Assembly (NCBI RefSeq): GCF_050948175.1
Contig: NC_135197.1
Coordinates: 5,536,501-5,600,500 of the forward strand
From: Xylocopa sonorina
Taxonomy: Eukaryota; Arthropoda; Insecta; Hymenoptera; Apidae
Direction of reading: 5' to 3'
DNA length: 64,000 nt
Under the pieces are notes generated by a model. It was not told the origin of the DNA. It saw only the letters and a list, made by a program, of their open reading frames with translations, and searched no databases. Made by a program: the position numbers and the translations under genes. The first letter of the stretch is position 1, and each line of letters opens with the position of its first letter. Positions 47,830 through 61,988 of the stretch are shown here, one piece after another.

Positions 47830-50800
47830 AGAAGGGAAGCCACGAAAGTCGTGCTCTCGCGTCAGTAAACTCGTCGAATTTCCTCCCTCCGGATCGGAGG
47901 TAGAGGAAACTTCACCTTGCTGAATGGAAAATTTATTCGAGCACATCATTTACACCACCTATGTTCGTCGCGACTTCGAATTCAACTGCCGCGATTCCAC
48001 TGTACTGGGCAGAGGACGGCGTGTTAAGCCGAACCCGCAATCCAGAAGTTATCCTCGAGCAAGACGGAGGAGGTCGAAGAAGTTCACCGGCGTACATATG
48101 ACGCGGCTTTCTACAGCCAATGTACACCCCCGTTCAAAAGTATCGCTTCACTAATTGTAATATATCCCTCGCACTGCAAATTCTACGTTATACGTTATCA
48201 GAGAGCATGTTCGACTAATAATTCATTGAATACCTCGCCAGGAACGTTACGAGGTTTGAGTTAAACGTCTAGCAATATTTAGAAAGTAGTACGCGGTGCA
48301 GAGCATTAAACGTGTTAACGTGATAGGATTTATCTGGTCTCGCATAGAACTGGTACGACGTAAGAGAAAATAAAGAAAATGGCAAGCGTCGCGACACTTT
48401 TGAACGAGGGTATATACGATGCTACGTGGCGCGCGACGACATTTCAGTCGGTTGAACACGTATGAAATCACGCCGCGCAACTCGTCCAAGTTAGGCTTGC
48501 GTTATTGCTTGAACAGTTACGTAACCGATGAATCATATCGTCGCGGTCTTGTAACGCTTTCTGAATCGAAATATGTATATTAATCTCCGGCGCGCGAAAT
48601 GGGTGCCGTAGATGGACGGGATCGCGGGGCCAATGAACCGTGCATTGAATGGTATAATTGTGCGGTGTGGGAAGAGATGCTTTTGATCCCTCTTGGCGCG
48701 GCTCGACTTTGGCATCGCGTGAGCAATGGTCGATCCTCTCAGTGTTACACGGGATATTTTTTACCCGGCTCTTAATCCCGCACGAACGTAATACTCTTCG
48801 TTTAAAATACGTCGCTCGCCAAAATCGTGGCCAAGAAGTATCGTCGTCGAAGAGTAACACGAGAATAAAGGAGAATCCCCGTGGAAGCGATACGTCGCGA
48901 CGAGAATCGAAATTTCATGAGTTTCGAGCAGCCCCACTTACGATATTGAAAACAGAGTGGGGCCAACCCGTCGTCCCGAGTTGAAGTAGAAAATCGATCG
49001 GTCGCTCGTTAAAGGCCAGGCAGCGGGAGGATCTTCGTTTCCGTGTCAAGGAGAGAGCGCGCTCACTTACAACATCTGCTTCCACGGCTGGCCGAGAGAA
49101 AGACGAGTGTAAGTACGATAACCGGATATATTTCATCTCTCCTCTCGACATTCATTGCACGTAACTACGCTCTTTATTCGACGAGCGCTGTAAGCGCGCC
49201 GGCTACGGTACCGGTGTGGATATTATTCAGACTTGGAGGCGCAACGACCACGATTCCGCAGTCGAGCGTAAAATCGCGAAATTCCATTGAACCATGCCAC
49301 GCAGCACGTTGTCTCTAGGAAAGGTGACGCTCGTGATTCGTGGGTTCGTGATGCAGCGGCGAAGCAATTCGACACGATTTTCATCGGTACGAGAGGAACC
49401 GCGTCGCCACCCTTCAGAGGCACCCTTCACTTAGTAGGTGCGGACGTGTCAACTTACGAATAGTCGCTGTTTCGATTCACCAATTTTTCTCAGCATCGTT
49501 CGTATCAAGTAGCGTTCCTTTCGCGAGAGCAATCGAGAGATGGAGAGAGTCATTGGCTGAATTTACCCGTACAGCGATCTTACACACAGACAGCAATTTC
49601 AGCGTGAACGTGGAAGAGCAGAAGGCGCTTCGCCTCGGAATGCATTACCCAGCTGGAATAGCGAAATCGAAAGAATATAGTGTCGATTGCCGACCTGGCG
49701 CGAGCTAAAATTCACCTTCACTGCTTCGCGAAAATTGTGCGCTCCGATATCATCCTGCATTATACCCTTCCGTCCGACTGTTCGCCGTACACGCGAGGCG
49801 ATTTTCATTCGAACGAACGTTACGCACTCGCGCGGATACAGAAATCCATTTCAACCCACGACCCACTCGTTCGCAGCCCCGATGGGCAACTCGAAGAAGC
49901 CGAGTATTTCCTTCGAAAGCGAATCATTGGTTCCGCTTTTACGATCTGTTCCACCGCGTGATTCTGAAATAGTTGCATACCATAACAAATTTAGTATTTC
50001 CTTAAGGAGACCGTGAAATCTCCCCTGAAAATCCTCGCGCGTCTAATCTCGCCCGTTTCACCGATATAAATCGTCGTGGGACCCCGGCAATAAAGTACAA
50101 TACAGCGAACGGTGAAGAATCCGTCGAACACCGTCCGCGCGATCGATCGTATAATACGAAAATTCTAGTGTAGACTTACAACGCGGACATCTACACCGTG
50201 ACCAGAGAAAAACGAGAAAAATCCGCGATAGGGCGTGATGAAAACGTGAAACACAGAGAAACGTTACACCGCGGAAATGGGTGTCGATCGCGCGACGCTG
50301 ATAGCACCCTTAGCTCGAGGACCTTACGACCCATTCGCGCGACGTTCGCTCGTTCCACCCAGCACGTATCGAACGTAGGCGATTTAGGCGTTCGATAATG
50401 AGTTCCTGGACCGGGTGTATATCGCGTCAGACTTATAAGGACGCGCCAATCAGCCTGGCTGGTACGTACAATGTACAAGATCGATGCACCGCGGCGGATA
50501 GGCCAACTGTACTCGGTTATTATTCGTAAGTCGTGATCCTGGGTCAGGCTACAGCGGGTTCTCCATTACTCGGATTCGATACAATGTAGAGGGTTGGCAA
50601 TGGCGCATGAATGCCTGTCCGCCGCGGGATTTCTCATGGTCCATTGCATTAGTTAACGATGCTGTCTTGTCCGCTTATTCTAATCTTGTAACGATATTAA
50701 TTACATGCCCGGTCAATTATCGAGGCTACGATATTTATTGGCTCGATTACGAGGGAAAATAGAGCGTTACTCGCTCGCTGGTGGTAGTTGAAAAGTACGT

Positions 50801-52400
50801 TATCATATTTATATGCTTGAATGAACTGCGAGCGTTCGGCTCCGATTGCTCGAACATTGTGGCACGTCGACAGTAGTGTAGATGCCAGATTGGAAGCACG
50901 TAGCACAAGAAAAGCCACGGGTTCTACGAGAAAAAGTCTCGTGGAAGAAAGATTGGGATAGGTCGATAACCCCCGGTGGAATAGCGGCTGCTCCATAACA
51001 GAGATACTGTTCGAGAGTCCCGCGCGATAAAAGAGGCCTTCCTACCGAAGGCCGATACCGAAACGGGGATACATTGTGCCAGTAAACGCAACGAACGACA
51101 CGCGGTCGCCAGACGTTAACTATCACTTTACGCATCTTAACTACCCCCAATTAAAAACTTATTTATGGAGGTAGCCGAGTTGGCCGCGCCAACGCCAGAT
51201 AGAAACGGACTATCGCCGCGTTAATAAATTCGAATGAATAATCGCGTCGCGCGAGTAACATAAAATGTATCAACGCGAGGCGAAGCGCGTCGTAAACGAT
51301 ATAAAATGCCACGGCGCGTATTCGAGAGCTCGCCAGGCGGATTTTTAATGCCCCCGTGGACTACGCTCGTCCGACGAATCGCCGTTCCACCGCGTGCTGG
51401 CACGGTGATAAAGTGGAACGCGAAAACGCGAGTTAGTTTTTACGAGCGATCGACAGGTTTCGTGTTTTACTGCGGCACGGCTCGATACACAGAGTGTTCG
51501 CGGGCGGATACGGGAGGCCAGAGAGTTGCGCCCAGGAGAGTGGCACAAGGCAATTCCAGGGTCCTGAACCCACACCTATCCAACGCGACCCAGCTGGTTA
51601 CCCACACGCGTACCTGTAAACGCAGGGTAAATACAGAGCCAGTGGCGCGTCTCGTCGTACCCACGTGTTATCCTGGCTACCTTCCTACGCGCGCATACGT
51701 AACCATGCGTACAAACGAGCCTGGTCGCCGCAACTTTCTAGCGTACGCCTAAGTGTGCAAATGTCTACCGCTCTGCCGCTCCTGCTGCTCCTTCTTCTTC
51801 TTCCTCCCTCTTCTTTCTTTTCCTGTTTCCTCTCCGACGGCACGCTGCATCTTCGGTTATCTTTGCCAGGGGAGGAATCATAAATTCGTGCTCGCGGACT
51901 AAGTTGTGCGTAAAACACTCGACGCAGCTCCCTGCGATGATTTATTCGACCCCGTCCGTCGTGCCTTACGGACGGCGTAAATTGCGTTCGCGTAAACTGC
52001 CATTTTTCCCGCGGCTATCGCCGTGGGATGCCTAACCGCGGTGTAGATCGAGGATGTTTCCGGATGTTTTCGTACGCCTAGACGGCTGTAATGGATTGGT
52101 CTGACGAATCCGTGTGTATTTCCGTTCGCAGCCGAGATTCATGGGTTAGGGTAGCGGCGAGGCTCTATCGGCGAAGCCACGCTTTCGAAAGTGATTCCGT
52201 GTAATTTAGAGAGCGAGAGTGCCGAGGTTGTCTCGAGGGAAGTGACAAGCGCACTGGTGGATATCGATAAAAGTGGTTAAATGTTTAATATGCGAGGACG
52301 GCCGTAATGGATCGCGCTGGCGTGCCCAACAGTCCAGCACTATCATTCACCAGAAGGATTCATGGGTCCGGATAACACAAAGATCCTTCTATGTATCATT
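47830..52400. other. No gene recognised
   Basis: A CGGCAATAAA copy lies at 50085-50094. A tRNA box-A-like word at 51172-51183 lacks a matching box B. A pyrimidine-rich stretch with TCTTCTTCTT repeats lies at about 51778-51835. Open frames overlap each other on both strands without motif. Confidence 0.5.
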
Positions 52401-52411
52401 CTCTCGGTAAA

Positions 52412-52755
52412 CTATCTTAAAATAGTTACCACGGTATTTCAGCGCACTGTGTCGCATAGAAGAAATGACAAGGAAACGATCGTAAAAATAGCCGAAAGTT
52501 CGGTATGCTTGGACAGCTGATGGATCTGACGGAGTATTTCCATTCGTAAGATAAATTCACGGCTTAAATTTCAAACGAGAAGTTCTATACGTCACTCTAT
52601 TAATAATCTATCTTTAAAATACTTCCACGCGTGCAGTGAAATAAATGTAACGGAAACGGTGAACAAACGTGATGAAAAGTTTAGTCGGTCTTAGACGACT
52701 GTGACTAATTGAACCGTGTACTTCCATTTGTAAGTGAAACTCCTGGATTAAGTTA
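52412..52755. repeat. Diverged tandem duplication, unit about 185-196 bp
   Basis: Copy 1 (52412-52570) and copy 2 (52608-52755) start with CTATCTT.AAAATA and TTCCAC/TACCAC text, and each ends with GTA.TTCCATT.GTAAG followed by GGCTTAAAT or GGATTAAGT. The offset shifts from 196 at the start to 184 near the end, so small indels have accumulated. No coding potential is kept between copies. Confidence 0.6.
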
Positions 52756-55304
52756 CCTCGGGTGTTCCACGCGTCCCCCTACCGGTAACACGGGTTTGAA
52801 AATCCCGCACATTTCCATACCCTATAAAAGAAGCATCAACCGCGTCATCGATCGTGCAGAGTACTTTCGCCGCGTCAACGTTCCGCCGTAATTACAGCTG
52901 ATCCCTAAGCCGTAACGAGAGATACTTTCCTAACGCTAATCACCCGCGTGATTCGAATGGCCGGTGGTACCAGCGGCTTGGCTACCCGCGATCTAACGGA
53001 TGTAAGTCACGTCCAACTGTCTGCCGTGTTGGCAAGCTTTCGCGAGAGCCTCCACAGTCAGAGTTTCATTAGGCTCGACGAAAAGGCAGCGACGCGGCAA
53101 TAAAGCGTTCCAGTTGCGCGTGCATTCCGGCGATAGAAGAACATATCCCCCCGCTAGTTGAATGTTCAGGGATCATAACGAGCGATAGACCACCCGCGGC
53201 TTCGCTAGCCGTGGCCGTCGCTCATCCGATTTTTCCGCTCCGCGTAGATTACAGCGCGGCAGTGTTATCAGGCGCGAGTCGATCGTGCCGGTGTACATTT
53301 AATTTCCGGCCGTGATCGGGGACGACGCCACACGCGCAGCGTCGGCGCGGAAAAAGAGTGAGGAACACGGGGAAGGCGAGCGTGGAACTGATCGCTTAAT
53401 TCGCAAAACCAACCAGCTGGAGAAGAACGGAGCGAGGGGGATGGCGAGGCAGCGGAATGTTTAATCAGTACATATCGGATAGAGGGAGAGAAAAAAGGGG
53501 TGGTAATTTAGAGTGGCTTCCAGTGAGAGGGTAATCAGCTGGACGCGGTGAACGATATCGAGAAAAATGGTATAATTAAAGAAGACGATATTTCATGCCT
53601 CCAGTTAATACGCGCGCGTACCTGAACCCGGCCAGCCATTGGGACTTGCCCGCGACTCAGCTGTAATTTTCTCAGAAATTAGAGTAACTGTTCCGCGATA
53701 CTTTCTAGCCGGGAAATAATATCGCGTGAACGCGATCTGAAATCCGTGGACTCCGAAAGGTAGCGTTTTGATACGCGTTCTTGATTATTTGCAGCTAGTT
53801 CGCGACGATAATTAAGGGTACGGTGTAAATGCAGGAAAACCGTTTTACCGTACTCCCGTGGCGAGCTTATCTATCTCGCAGGGTAACAGGAAAAACGCGA
53901 CGCCGTGTAAATTGAATAACGATGTTCGCGGATCACTTTTTCCAAGAATCTTAATTAGGGATATCAGTTCCGTCGAGACGAGAACTGAAAGAGATTCTTG
54001 TCCCTCTTGCGAACGATGTCGCGCCGTTCGTACAATGTTCTGCCAGTTGAAAGTAACAAATTTGTCAGAGTACGTAACGCAGTAAATCGTTCGGACCGCC
54101 CATTAAGACTTGAACGAAATGATTCGTCCGGCCGTTCGCGAAAGAAGAGGCCACTCATCAATCAACAATTACAAACGGCGCAAGAAAATCTGGATAAAAA
54201 TGTCGACCACCGTCGGAACGTGACCAGCAATCTTGTACGAACAAGTGAAAAAAAAAGCCGGACGATAGGAGGACAAGGTTTACACGGCGCGAGGGTCAGC
54301 TTTGCAAATATCGGAGGGTTCGTCGTTTCGCGTAAAATGCGGCTCGCATCGGGCTTTTTACCATCGCCTGCCGCTCCTTTTCCCCGAAGAAAGGGTCCGG
54401 GAATGCGATCGCGGCGAGTGCCAGTTTCGCGTTAACGCCGTTTCAGACGGCAAAAAAGAGCAACCTCGCAACCGGGGAACGCTGGTTCGCGCGTCACTGT
54501 TAAAACATTTATTGGCGTGAGACCGCATGGAAGTTGGCGCGTTGGACCCGCGCGAACGCTTCCACCGGAAAACACGTTTATGGAACGTGACAAAACGTTT
54601 CTACCGCTTTTCCACGATTTCGCGCCTCGCGGCGTGACTCTGAATCCGATTGCGAGGGTCGTGGAAAAATAGAAATAAATCCCAGCAGACGTGACTATGC
54701 GTGCGAGTCTTGCATCCACTTCGAATTGAAAGAATCGAATGAATGTTTATTAACGATGCAACCAGACGCTTGTTTCCTTTTTCCTTGCACTGACGATGAT
54801 TAATTGCAGCGTTATCCACGGAGGACAGCCGAGGACAGCGCGTAATCCGTTTCAAGCTCGTTAACACAGCGCTGGTTCTACACGATCAGCGGAATAAGTT
54901 GTTCGCGATAGACACCAGCGTTCCGCATAGACGAAACGAGTTCGTTTAGGAATCGGTCCAGTTTCCTACCGTTTAGATATCACGCGATAACATTTCCACG
55001 AGCGCTTATGTTCACGAGCTTCCGTTCGCCTAACTTTTCAGACGTTTATCCGCGATGGGAAACGTATTATCCGCTAATGCTTCGTTAGAGATAGCTGCGC
55101 GGGTTACACGCGTGTTTCAAGTATGTAACGTTTGAATGTAACTAACGAGCGTTGTTGCACGGATCGAACACGCGAGCCTAGCGCACGCATGGCCGAACAA
55201 CCTGTGTTCGTCAATAAATTTCTTTCGTGTAAGCAGATGGAAATTAGAATAATCTCAAATTGAATGGAACAGTGATCGAGAGCCACTCGATTAATTTCGA
55301 TCAA

Positions 55305-55342
55305 CTCTCTCTCTCTCTCTCTCCCTCTTTCTCTCCCTCTAT
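55305..55342. repeat. (CT)n microsatellite
   Basis: An uninterrupted CT run of about nine units, then CCCTCTTTCTCTCCCTCT. It reads as GA repeats on the minus strand. Confidence 0.9.
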
Positions 55343-57498
55343 CTCGCGACCGTTCTTTAATCAACTGCGAGGAAGGTATCAATGGAGACTACCAGGAATC
55401 GTCCTCCCTTGTCCAGTTTTCCTGAGCAACGTCCGATCCAGTCTCCGTTCCGCTTCGTCTTACTCCAGCGGATTTAGATTCGAGCGGCGCGCTCGGGAGG
55501 CAGGCCACGCGATCGCATTCAGCCTCGTTAATGAGATCGGACGCGCGTTCTCGATTCTCTAATGGGTATATCGTGCGTCGGTGCATTAAATCACGGTCTT
55601 CATCCGGGAATAAACGGTCCAGCTACGGAGAAATGAAAAGTGTCCGTGGGCTCGTTTCTCGAAGGCACCGCCGCGGTGTCCTTACCGGTTAATCGCGGCG
55701 TAGCCGCGGCCAGATCGGCGCTTTCGGGAGGGCAGCTGGTACACGCAGATTACACGGCGAGCGTGCAACCCATATTAATAAACTAGTTTTTGTCGGGACC
55801 GCGTGCCCGTTGGTCGTGTCCCATGGATAACCAGTGAAAACTATCGGCTACCACGGCCACCGTGTCGTCCGATGGCTGTTAGGAATTCCGCACGATCGAC
55901 CGTTTAAGTAGCAGGCACGCCGTCACGCGCTCGAGCGCTTTCCAGCCTGATAAGGACGCGTATGGGACCCGTCCAAATTCCTGCCCACCTTCCAGGGTAA
56001 TTTAAGCGTTCCGCTGTAGGGGAAACGTGGTTACCCGCCGAATTCAGAGGAGGATCGCACGCGTAACCCTTTGAGGGGACGCGAACTGGTCCTTCTACAA
56101 TACGCGAGACTCGCGTTCCAGCAATTAGTCCGAGCGAATTACTGTACAACTTTACACTGCGATAAATGTGTACCAACAGTTTTGGGCTTGGTAATATTAG
56201 GCACGCGATAGTTTTTCACCTGGTCGCGATGCGACAGGTTGATCGAAGCGAAACTAATGAAGGCATGCGGTTCGTCGAAACTTTGAATTACTCAAAGAAC
56301 GTCGTCGTAGGCACAGATTACTATTAGTCAGGCCGATTAAACCGTTTTCCCGGGCCCGTTGCTCGCGGCTTGGTAAGCTGCCATAAGAAGGAGGAGCTCC
56401 CGAGAGGAGCGAGGCTCACCCGGAGAATCGTGACCCACGGCTAGCTTTCCTAGGCGGGCTGCGATTACCGATTAAATCGCGGACGGTCGGATCTTCGTGT
56501 GCAAACATACGAACGAACCGACGAGGGGGGACCCCGCTGTAGCGAGTGTAGCTACACGATGTTACGGCGCAACGGTATATTCTTTGGGAACGACGGAACA
56601 TGACCAGTCAAGAACCACTGGGAACGCCGGTTATTTACGGGCGGAGGCTAACGCCGGGTCACGAGTAGTACGGGACCGTTTTAGACGCGGCGGCGAACCA
56701 GGACCGATAATGAGGGTGAAGAGAGATTGTTGGGTGCCACGGGGTGGACTTGAATCGTTTGGGGTGCGCTGGAAATCACGGGTTCGCTCACGTGGGAAGT
56801 ATGAAATCGATACTGGTCGTGCGAAGAGACTACCACTTTTAGGGATCTACGAATCAATCGAATGATCCATCGACTGGCGTAGGACGGAGATTCCTCGTCT
56901 AACCTCGAGATGGTGTCTCTTCTAATATAACCCTTCGACTCTTTCCGGGTGACGTCTCGCCGCGTTAAATCGAAGGTAGAGGACGAGAATAGCAACAGGG
57001 GGAAGAAGCTCGTCGGATGGGGAAGGGGGAGCGATGGGCAGGGAGGGAGTCGTTCCCTCGAGGGGATGAAGAAGGATACGAGATTCCATCGGCGAGGCGG
57101 CTGAAAATGCAAGTAGGCAGATACGTAGTGGGTTCAAGGCGGTTATCAGTGCTCGTCTCCCCGTCCCGGGGAGTAGTTAAAGTACACGGGGCCCGGCTAC
57201 AACGTAGACCGTTGTACCAGATTCCTATCTACGTAATTATTCCGTCTACGCGAAACTTTCCGTTTACCCTTGAGAATTCGCGGCTGACATTAATCTCAAT
57301 TAGCGGACGGAATCGGCCGGAGCATCGGCGGCACCGATCATCCGCCGTCCGGCGCAGTCCACTAAATCGATTCCAATTTCTTAACCGGCCACGTCGGGGA
57401 TGGCGGTGCCAAGTGGAATATCGTGTTCCTCATCTTTCCCTCCTATCTCGCCAGACTTGACCACTTTCTTCGCCTCTTTTTCCCCCTCGCTTTCTTTC

Positions 57499-57499
57499 A

Positions 57500-57532
<33 letters not shown>
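57499..57532. repeat. (CT)n microsatellite
   Basis: A CTCTCTTT lead followed by about twelve CT units. It reads as GA repeats on the minus strand. Confidence 0.9.
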
Positions 57533-60500
57533 GGCTTCGTTCGCCTGTAGCATCGCGTCGTGATACATCGAGAGACGTGCATCTCGGATCTCTATCCTTC
57601 CCCTTCGTGATCCTCGACGTTCCTCTCGCAACCCCTTTACCTCTTTTTCCACGCCTCTCCTAGTCTCTCGTCGTCGAAAAATCCGGCTTGAACTGCGAGG
57701 GCGGTGTTTACCGAATATAACGCGCGGGTTCGTGCGCCGCTTTCCCTTTCCCTCTGTTATTTCCACGAAAGAAACGCGGCCGATAACGCCTCAAATAAGT
57801 GGAATACCGTGTTTCCTATTTTTCTCAACAGCCCGTTCCACGACGCCTCACAATACACCTGGGTAGTGGCAGCTTTCCGTTCGTACGCTTCTTCTTCCTT
57901 TCTTACGCCGCCGGTTCCCTGCGGGGATGACACCGTTACGCCAAATGTCACTCCGCCCGCTAATCTAATTGACAACCGTTTCACGTTTCTTCTAATCGCG
58001 CTCTCGATCTGCGGCCTTAACAATTCCAGTTTCCACCTCCGCGTCCTTGTAATCCTCCCATTAACCCGTTTTTTTTCGCTAACCCTTTTTTCACTCCTCC
58101 CTTTCACCTTGAACAAATTTTTCGTTCCACTCGAAGATTGATCGTATCGACCCTGAAGCGTACCCCCGCATCCTGCCTTTGTCCCGCTCCAACGCCAGCT
58201 GTCCGACTATTAAGGTTACACGTAAATCGTCGAGAGCCGGAGTTCTCTAACCGGAGGATCGAGCGATGCGTCGTCTCGCGCCGCGATTCCCCGCCAAATG
58301 GGAGTCTCGCGTGCCGATTAGAAAACGGATGCCCGTACATCGGAAACGCATTTACTTTGGCCACGCATCGCTCAAGTACCAGTTCGTTATTTCTTTTTGC
58401 GAGCGGATCTCGATTCCCGCGGTGATACGTTTCTACGTCGGACTGAAACTTCCTGCTATCCTTCCGCGACTAATAGCATCGCTTATCCGTGGCGAGCTCT
58501 ATCGACGACTACTCTGCTCGATCGCGTGACATCGTTTCAAATTATTCGCAGGCCGCGTCTTCGACGTGTGCTCGTCGAACCATTTAGAGCCGCGGTAGTG
58601 CCGCGGCGAACGTTTCAGACGTCTCGTGAAACGGTCGGCCGATTCGTCATGGAACATTCTCACCGGTATTAACACCGCCATATTTCTTCGCGGGCTAAAG
58701 GAACAAAAGAGCGCGAGGAGGAAAAAAAAAGGCCGAAGGAAGATATGATTCCGCGTGACGACAAAAGCCAAGACAAATGTACAGCCCCGGGTCCGAGGCA
58801 TTACCCGTTGCCTTCCAAGCATGGAAAACGACATTAGGCATGTCACTGCGTTCTTGCCACTCACTCCGCGCTATTACGTTCCGCCTTGGGCCCACGGTGA
58901 CGTAATGGTCGTCGACAGACCTCGTCGTTCCCCGTTTCCTCGTCCCCTACGAGCCGTTTGTCCACCGACCTTTTTCTTCATCCGGTTTCCGTCGTTTCAC
59001 GAATTTCGCTAAACGCCGCAAGAAACCGATTTGCTCGAGAGAGCCTGGTAATCGAACGGGCCGATTCAGGTCGAATCGATGCTATTTCGATTCTCCGACC
59101 CGTTGTCTCCTCCCCTTTACGGCGGCCACCTTTTTTGTCGATATCACTCCTGCCAGTGCAATACGTGACCGTGCACCGGCCATTAAACCTCCGCGTGGAC
59201 GAAAAAAATTGATCGGACGTTGAAAGCGAGGATGAATGAGACGTCACGAGTTATTGTTACGGCTGAAGTCTAGATTAGAACCAGTTCCAATTGGCACGGC
59301 TAGAAATATATAGTGGAAAAAGTGAAGCGGGACGACGAGTTTGACGTACGATTTCAAGCGATTGAAATTAAAGTACGATTTCTTTCTCATAAACGCCGCG
59401 CGTCACAAAACGTCACGGACAATAAGAGAAAAAGAAAGAACAGTTGATTCATCGAATCGCTGGATCCCAGTAATTGAACTGTCCAAAGTGCTGACAGATC
59501 TCTTCCCAGCGATATTACAAAGTAACCACCGGTCCACCTATGTGTCTTCTTGAAATCGACGGTCTCGACGATCGTCCCACGCGAACGTCCCTGCACGCAT
59601 TCCAAGGAATCGACCGGCTAATCGTGTCGCTCGAAACTACCTTGAGAATCGTATCGGACGCTCGATGGGACGGCGCGCTCTGCATACAGATCTGAATTTT
59701 CCCATGCGACCGCGAGGCAGCAGCGGTAAAAAGCGAGGCTAGTCCGTCGATTCTTCTCGGACGTCATCGCGCAAAAACCCGGTGAACCAATCGCAAATTG
59801 CATCGCGGGGCGACGAGGTAGCCGGCGGCGGACTTTTTGCCTAAACCGTCGGCGCCCTAAACGCGACTCGTCGGCAATCAAGTCGCTTTACTTCCTTACC
59901 CTCGGGTCACTGCGTCTAATTCACCTTTCGCGCGGCTCCGCGCGGTGTTTCGCCGAGCGCCGCTCGTAATGGCCGTCCGCCGCCGATGACGGCGACGTGG
60001 ACGGTGTCCGTGGTGCCCGTGCCCGGGCTACGATGACAATTAACCGTTCGATGCCGGCGGAAGTGGTCGCATCTCGAGCGGTGACCGTAACCCGGCTCCA
60101 CGAACGGAAAGGAGGGCTCTGACGGGTAAATCGTCGCGGTCACGGGATTCGTTTTACGGAGGCAGTCCCGCGCGAAGTCCCAGCGAGGGACGCGACACGA
60201 ACAGACGGTTTAACGGTCTTCGTTATTCCCGCCGGTGGCTGTTGGCTGCCGCGGAAAATTGCCGGTTGTATTCTTGGATTATACGGAGCAATTATGACGT
60301 CGAGGGACTGGCGTGTCCACCACGGAGACGTTCGCCTGTCCGCTCCGCGTCGTCCTTGCTTCGACGAGCTCTGCCTGCGACGTCCACGGTACCGCGGACT
60401 CGGGGAGAATGGTAGAAAGGAGACGCAGGAGGAGTAAATGGCCGATTCCACGGTACGGTCAATTTGAGGACGCAATCTTGTTGAGGTTTAGTCGACGCGA

Positions 60501-61950
60501 ATTTGGAAAGATTAAGTGACAGAGAATGGGAGCTTTTTTCACCTTGACTTTGCGTTCGAAGAGCGGAGCACTTGGGACAAGCGTCGTGTAATAATAACCT
60601 GGTAATGAAATTGGTATCGTTAATGGAGGGCGTCTGGGACAATTAAACCTTTCTGTGCTTTCGTTTAATGTCTTTGGAAAATGCGAAATGTAATCTCCCC
60701 TGCGTGATACTCGTATCCGTTTCGTGCCGCGGGCTCTCGATCCCCCGAATGTGTCTCTCCACGTTTTAAAACCGACCCTCGAATAGTATTCGACGATTAA
60801 AACCGGATGGCGCATAATATCAGTCGCGTACCACGCCCAATCAGCAGCCTCGCTACCAAATCGAGCATTCCGAATAGACGTCCGTTTAATAACAGACCTG
60901 TCCGAAATGAAATCGGCCGTTCGACGGGACATAATAATCGTGATTCACATGGGAGTTAACGAGCCACGTAACGAGGTCTGCTCGCGTTGTCTATTTTGCA
61001 GAGTAATCGTATCGAATTAAGTCGCCGAGCAGGCCGCGACAGCGAACTGGCTCGAAATTAAACAGGTGTATTATGGAGGGCAGTACAGTAAGCCGGGGCA
61101 CAGTTACGAGTTTTCTTAGACGCGTTAATTAACGGGCTACAGGAAGTCGCCGCAGTGGTGCATCTGCGCGGGGCAAGCTCGCTGAAATTTATTGGCGAGC
61201 TTTGCCTTCTCAACGGAACGGAATTCTGTCGACGGAGTGGACTCCTATTACACGCGCTATATTTCTTACCGATCGACGCGAACCGTAAAACTACGATCGT
61301 CCATTTCGCGACGAGTATGTACGAGCATTATTTTATTCGTCAGAACATTTAATACACCGCACCCCTCGCACTTTCAATCGAATTCAATTCGATGCGAATC
61401 CTAGGCGGATTTTTTCCTCGATCCTCAACCACCGCTGGCGCGTAGCTCGGGTAGTCGGTCTCGAACGACCTCGCGCGCAAAAGCTCGTTTAGAAAGTAAT
61501 ATTGTTAACCCCGTTCCCGCGCGAACCAGTTCTTACCACGGGGACCGTAGAAGCGTCTACGGAAATAGGCTGGCGATGTAAAAGTCGAAGAACACGGCGA
61601 ACGAGGTTAAGTAGAATGAGTCTAACGGACGGTAGAATCGTCTCGAGGCACCGTTTACCTCCGCGCCACGGTCTCGATCGACGGATACACGCGTACACGA
61701 GGGACTCTCGTTTCCCCGGCATTCAAGGATGTCGTCTAGCGGCGAGCAAACGAGCCTCCGGCCATTTCGAGACGTCGATAATGCTCGGTTTGTCAAAAAA
61801 CCAGCCGGTATCGAGATGCAAATCGGTCGGGGGTTGGACAGCGTGCTGCGATGCAGAATCGAGATCATCGACGGTCAACCGGCGGTAATGGCAATGATAA
61901 AGGCACGAGCAACAAGAGAACGTCCCCTTTACGATCGGGTGGAGTCTGCA

Positions 61951-61988
61951 GAAAGAAAAAAAAAAAGGGAGAGAGAGGGAGAGAGAGG
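61951..61988. repeat. A-run followed by (GA)n tract
   Basis: AAAGA followed by an A12 run, then GGGAGAGAGAGGGAGAGAGA. Low complexity. Confidence 0.85.

Noticed and set aside
48502..48512. Match to the start of miR-137 (TTATTGCTTGA)
   Set aside because: Only 11 bases match, the rest of the mature sequence differs and no complementary arm lies nearby.
51172..51183. tRNA box A-like word TAGCCGAGTTGG
   Set aside because: The expected box B and a closing acceptor stem are absent downstream, so no cloverleaf can be drawn.
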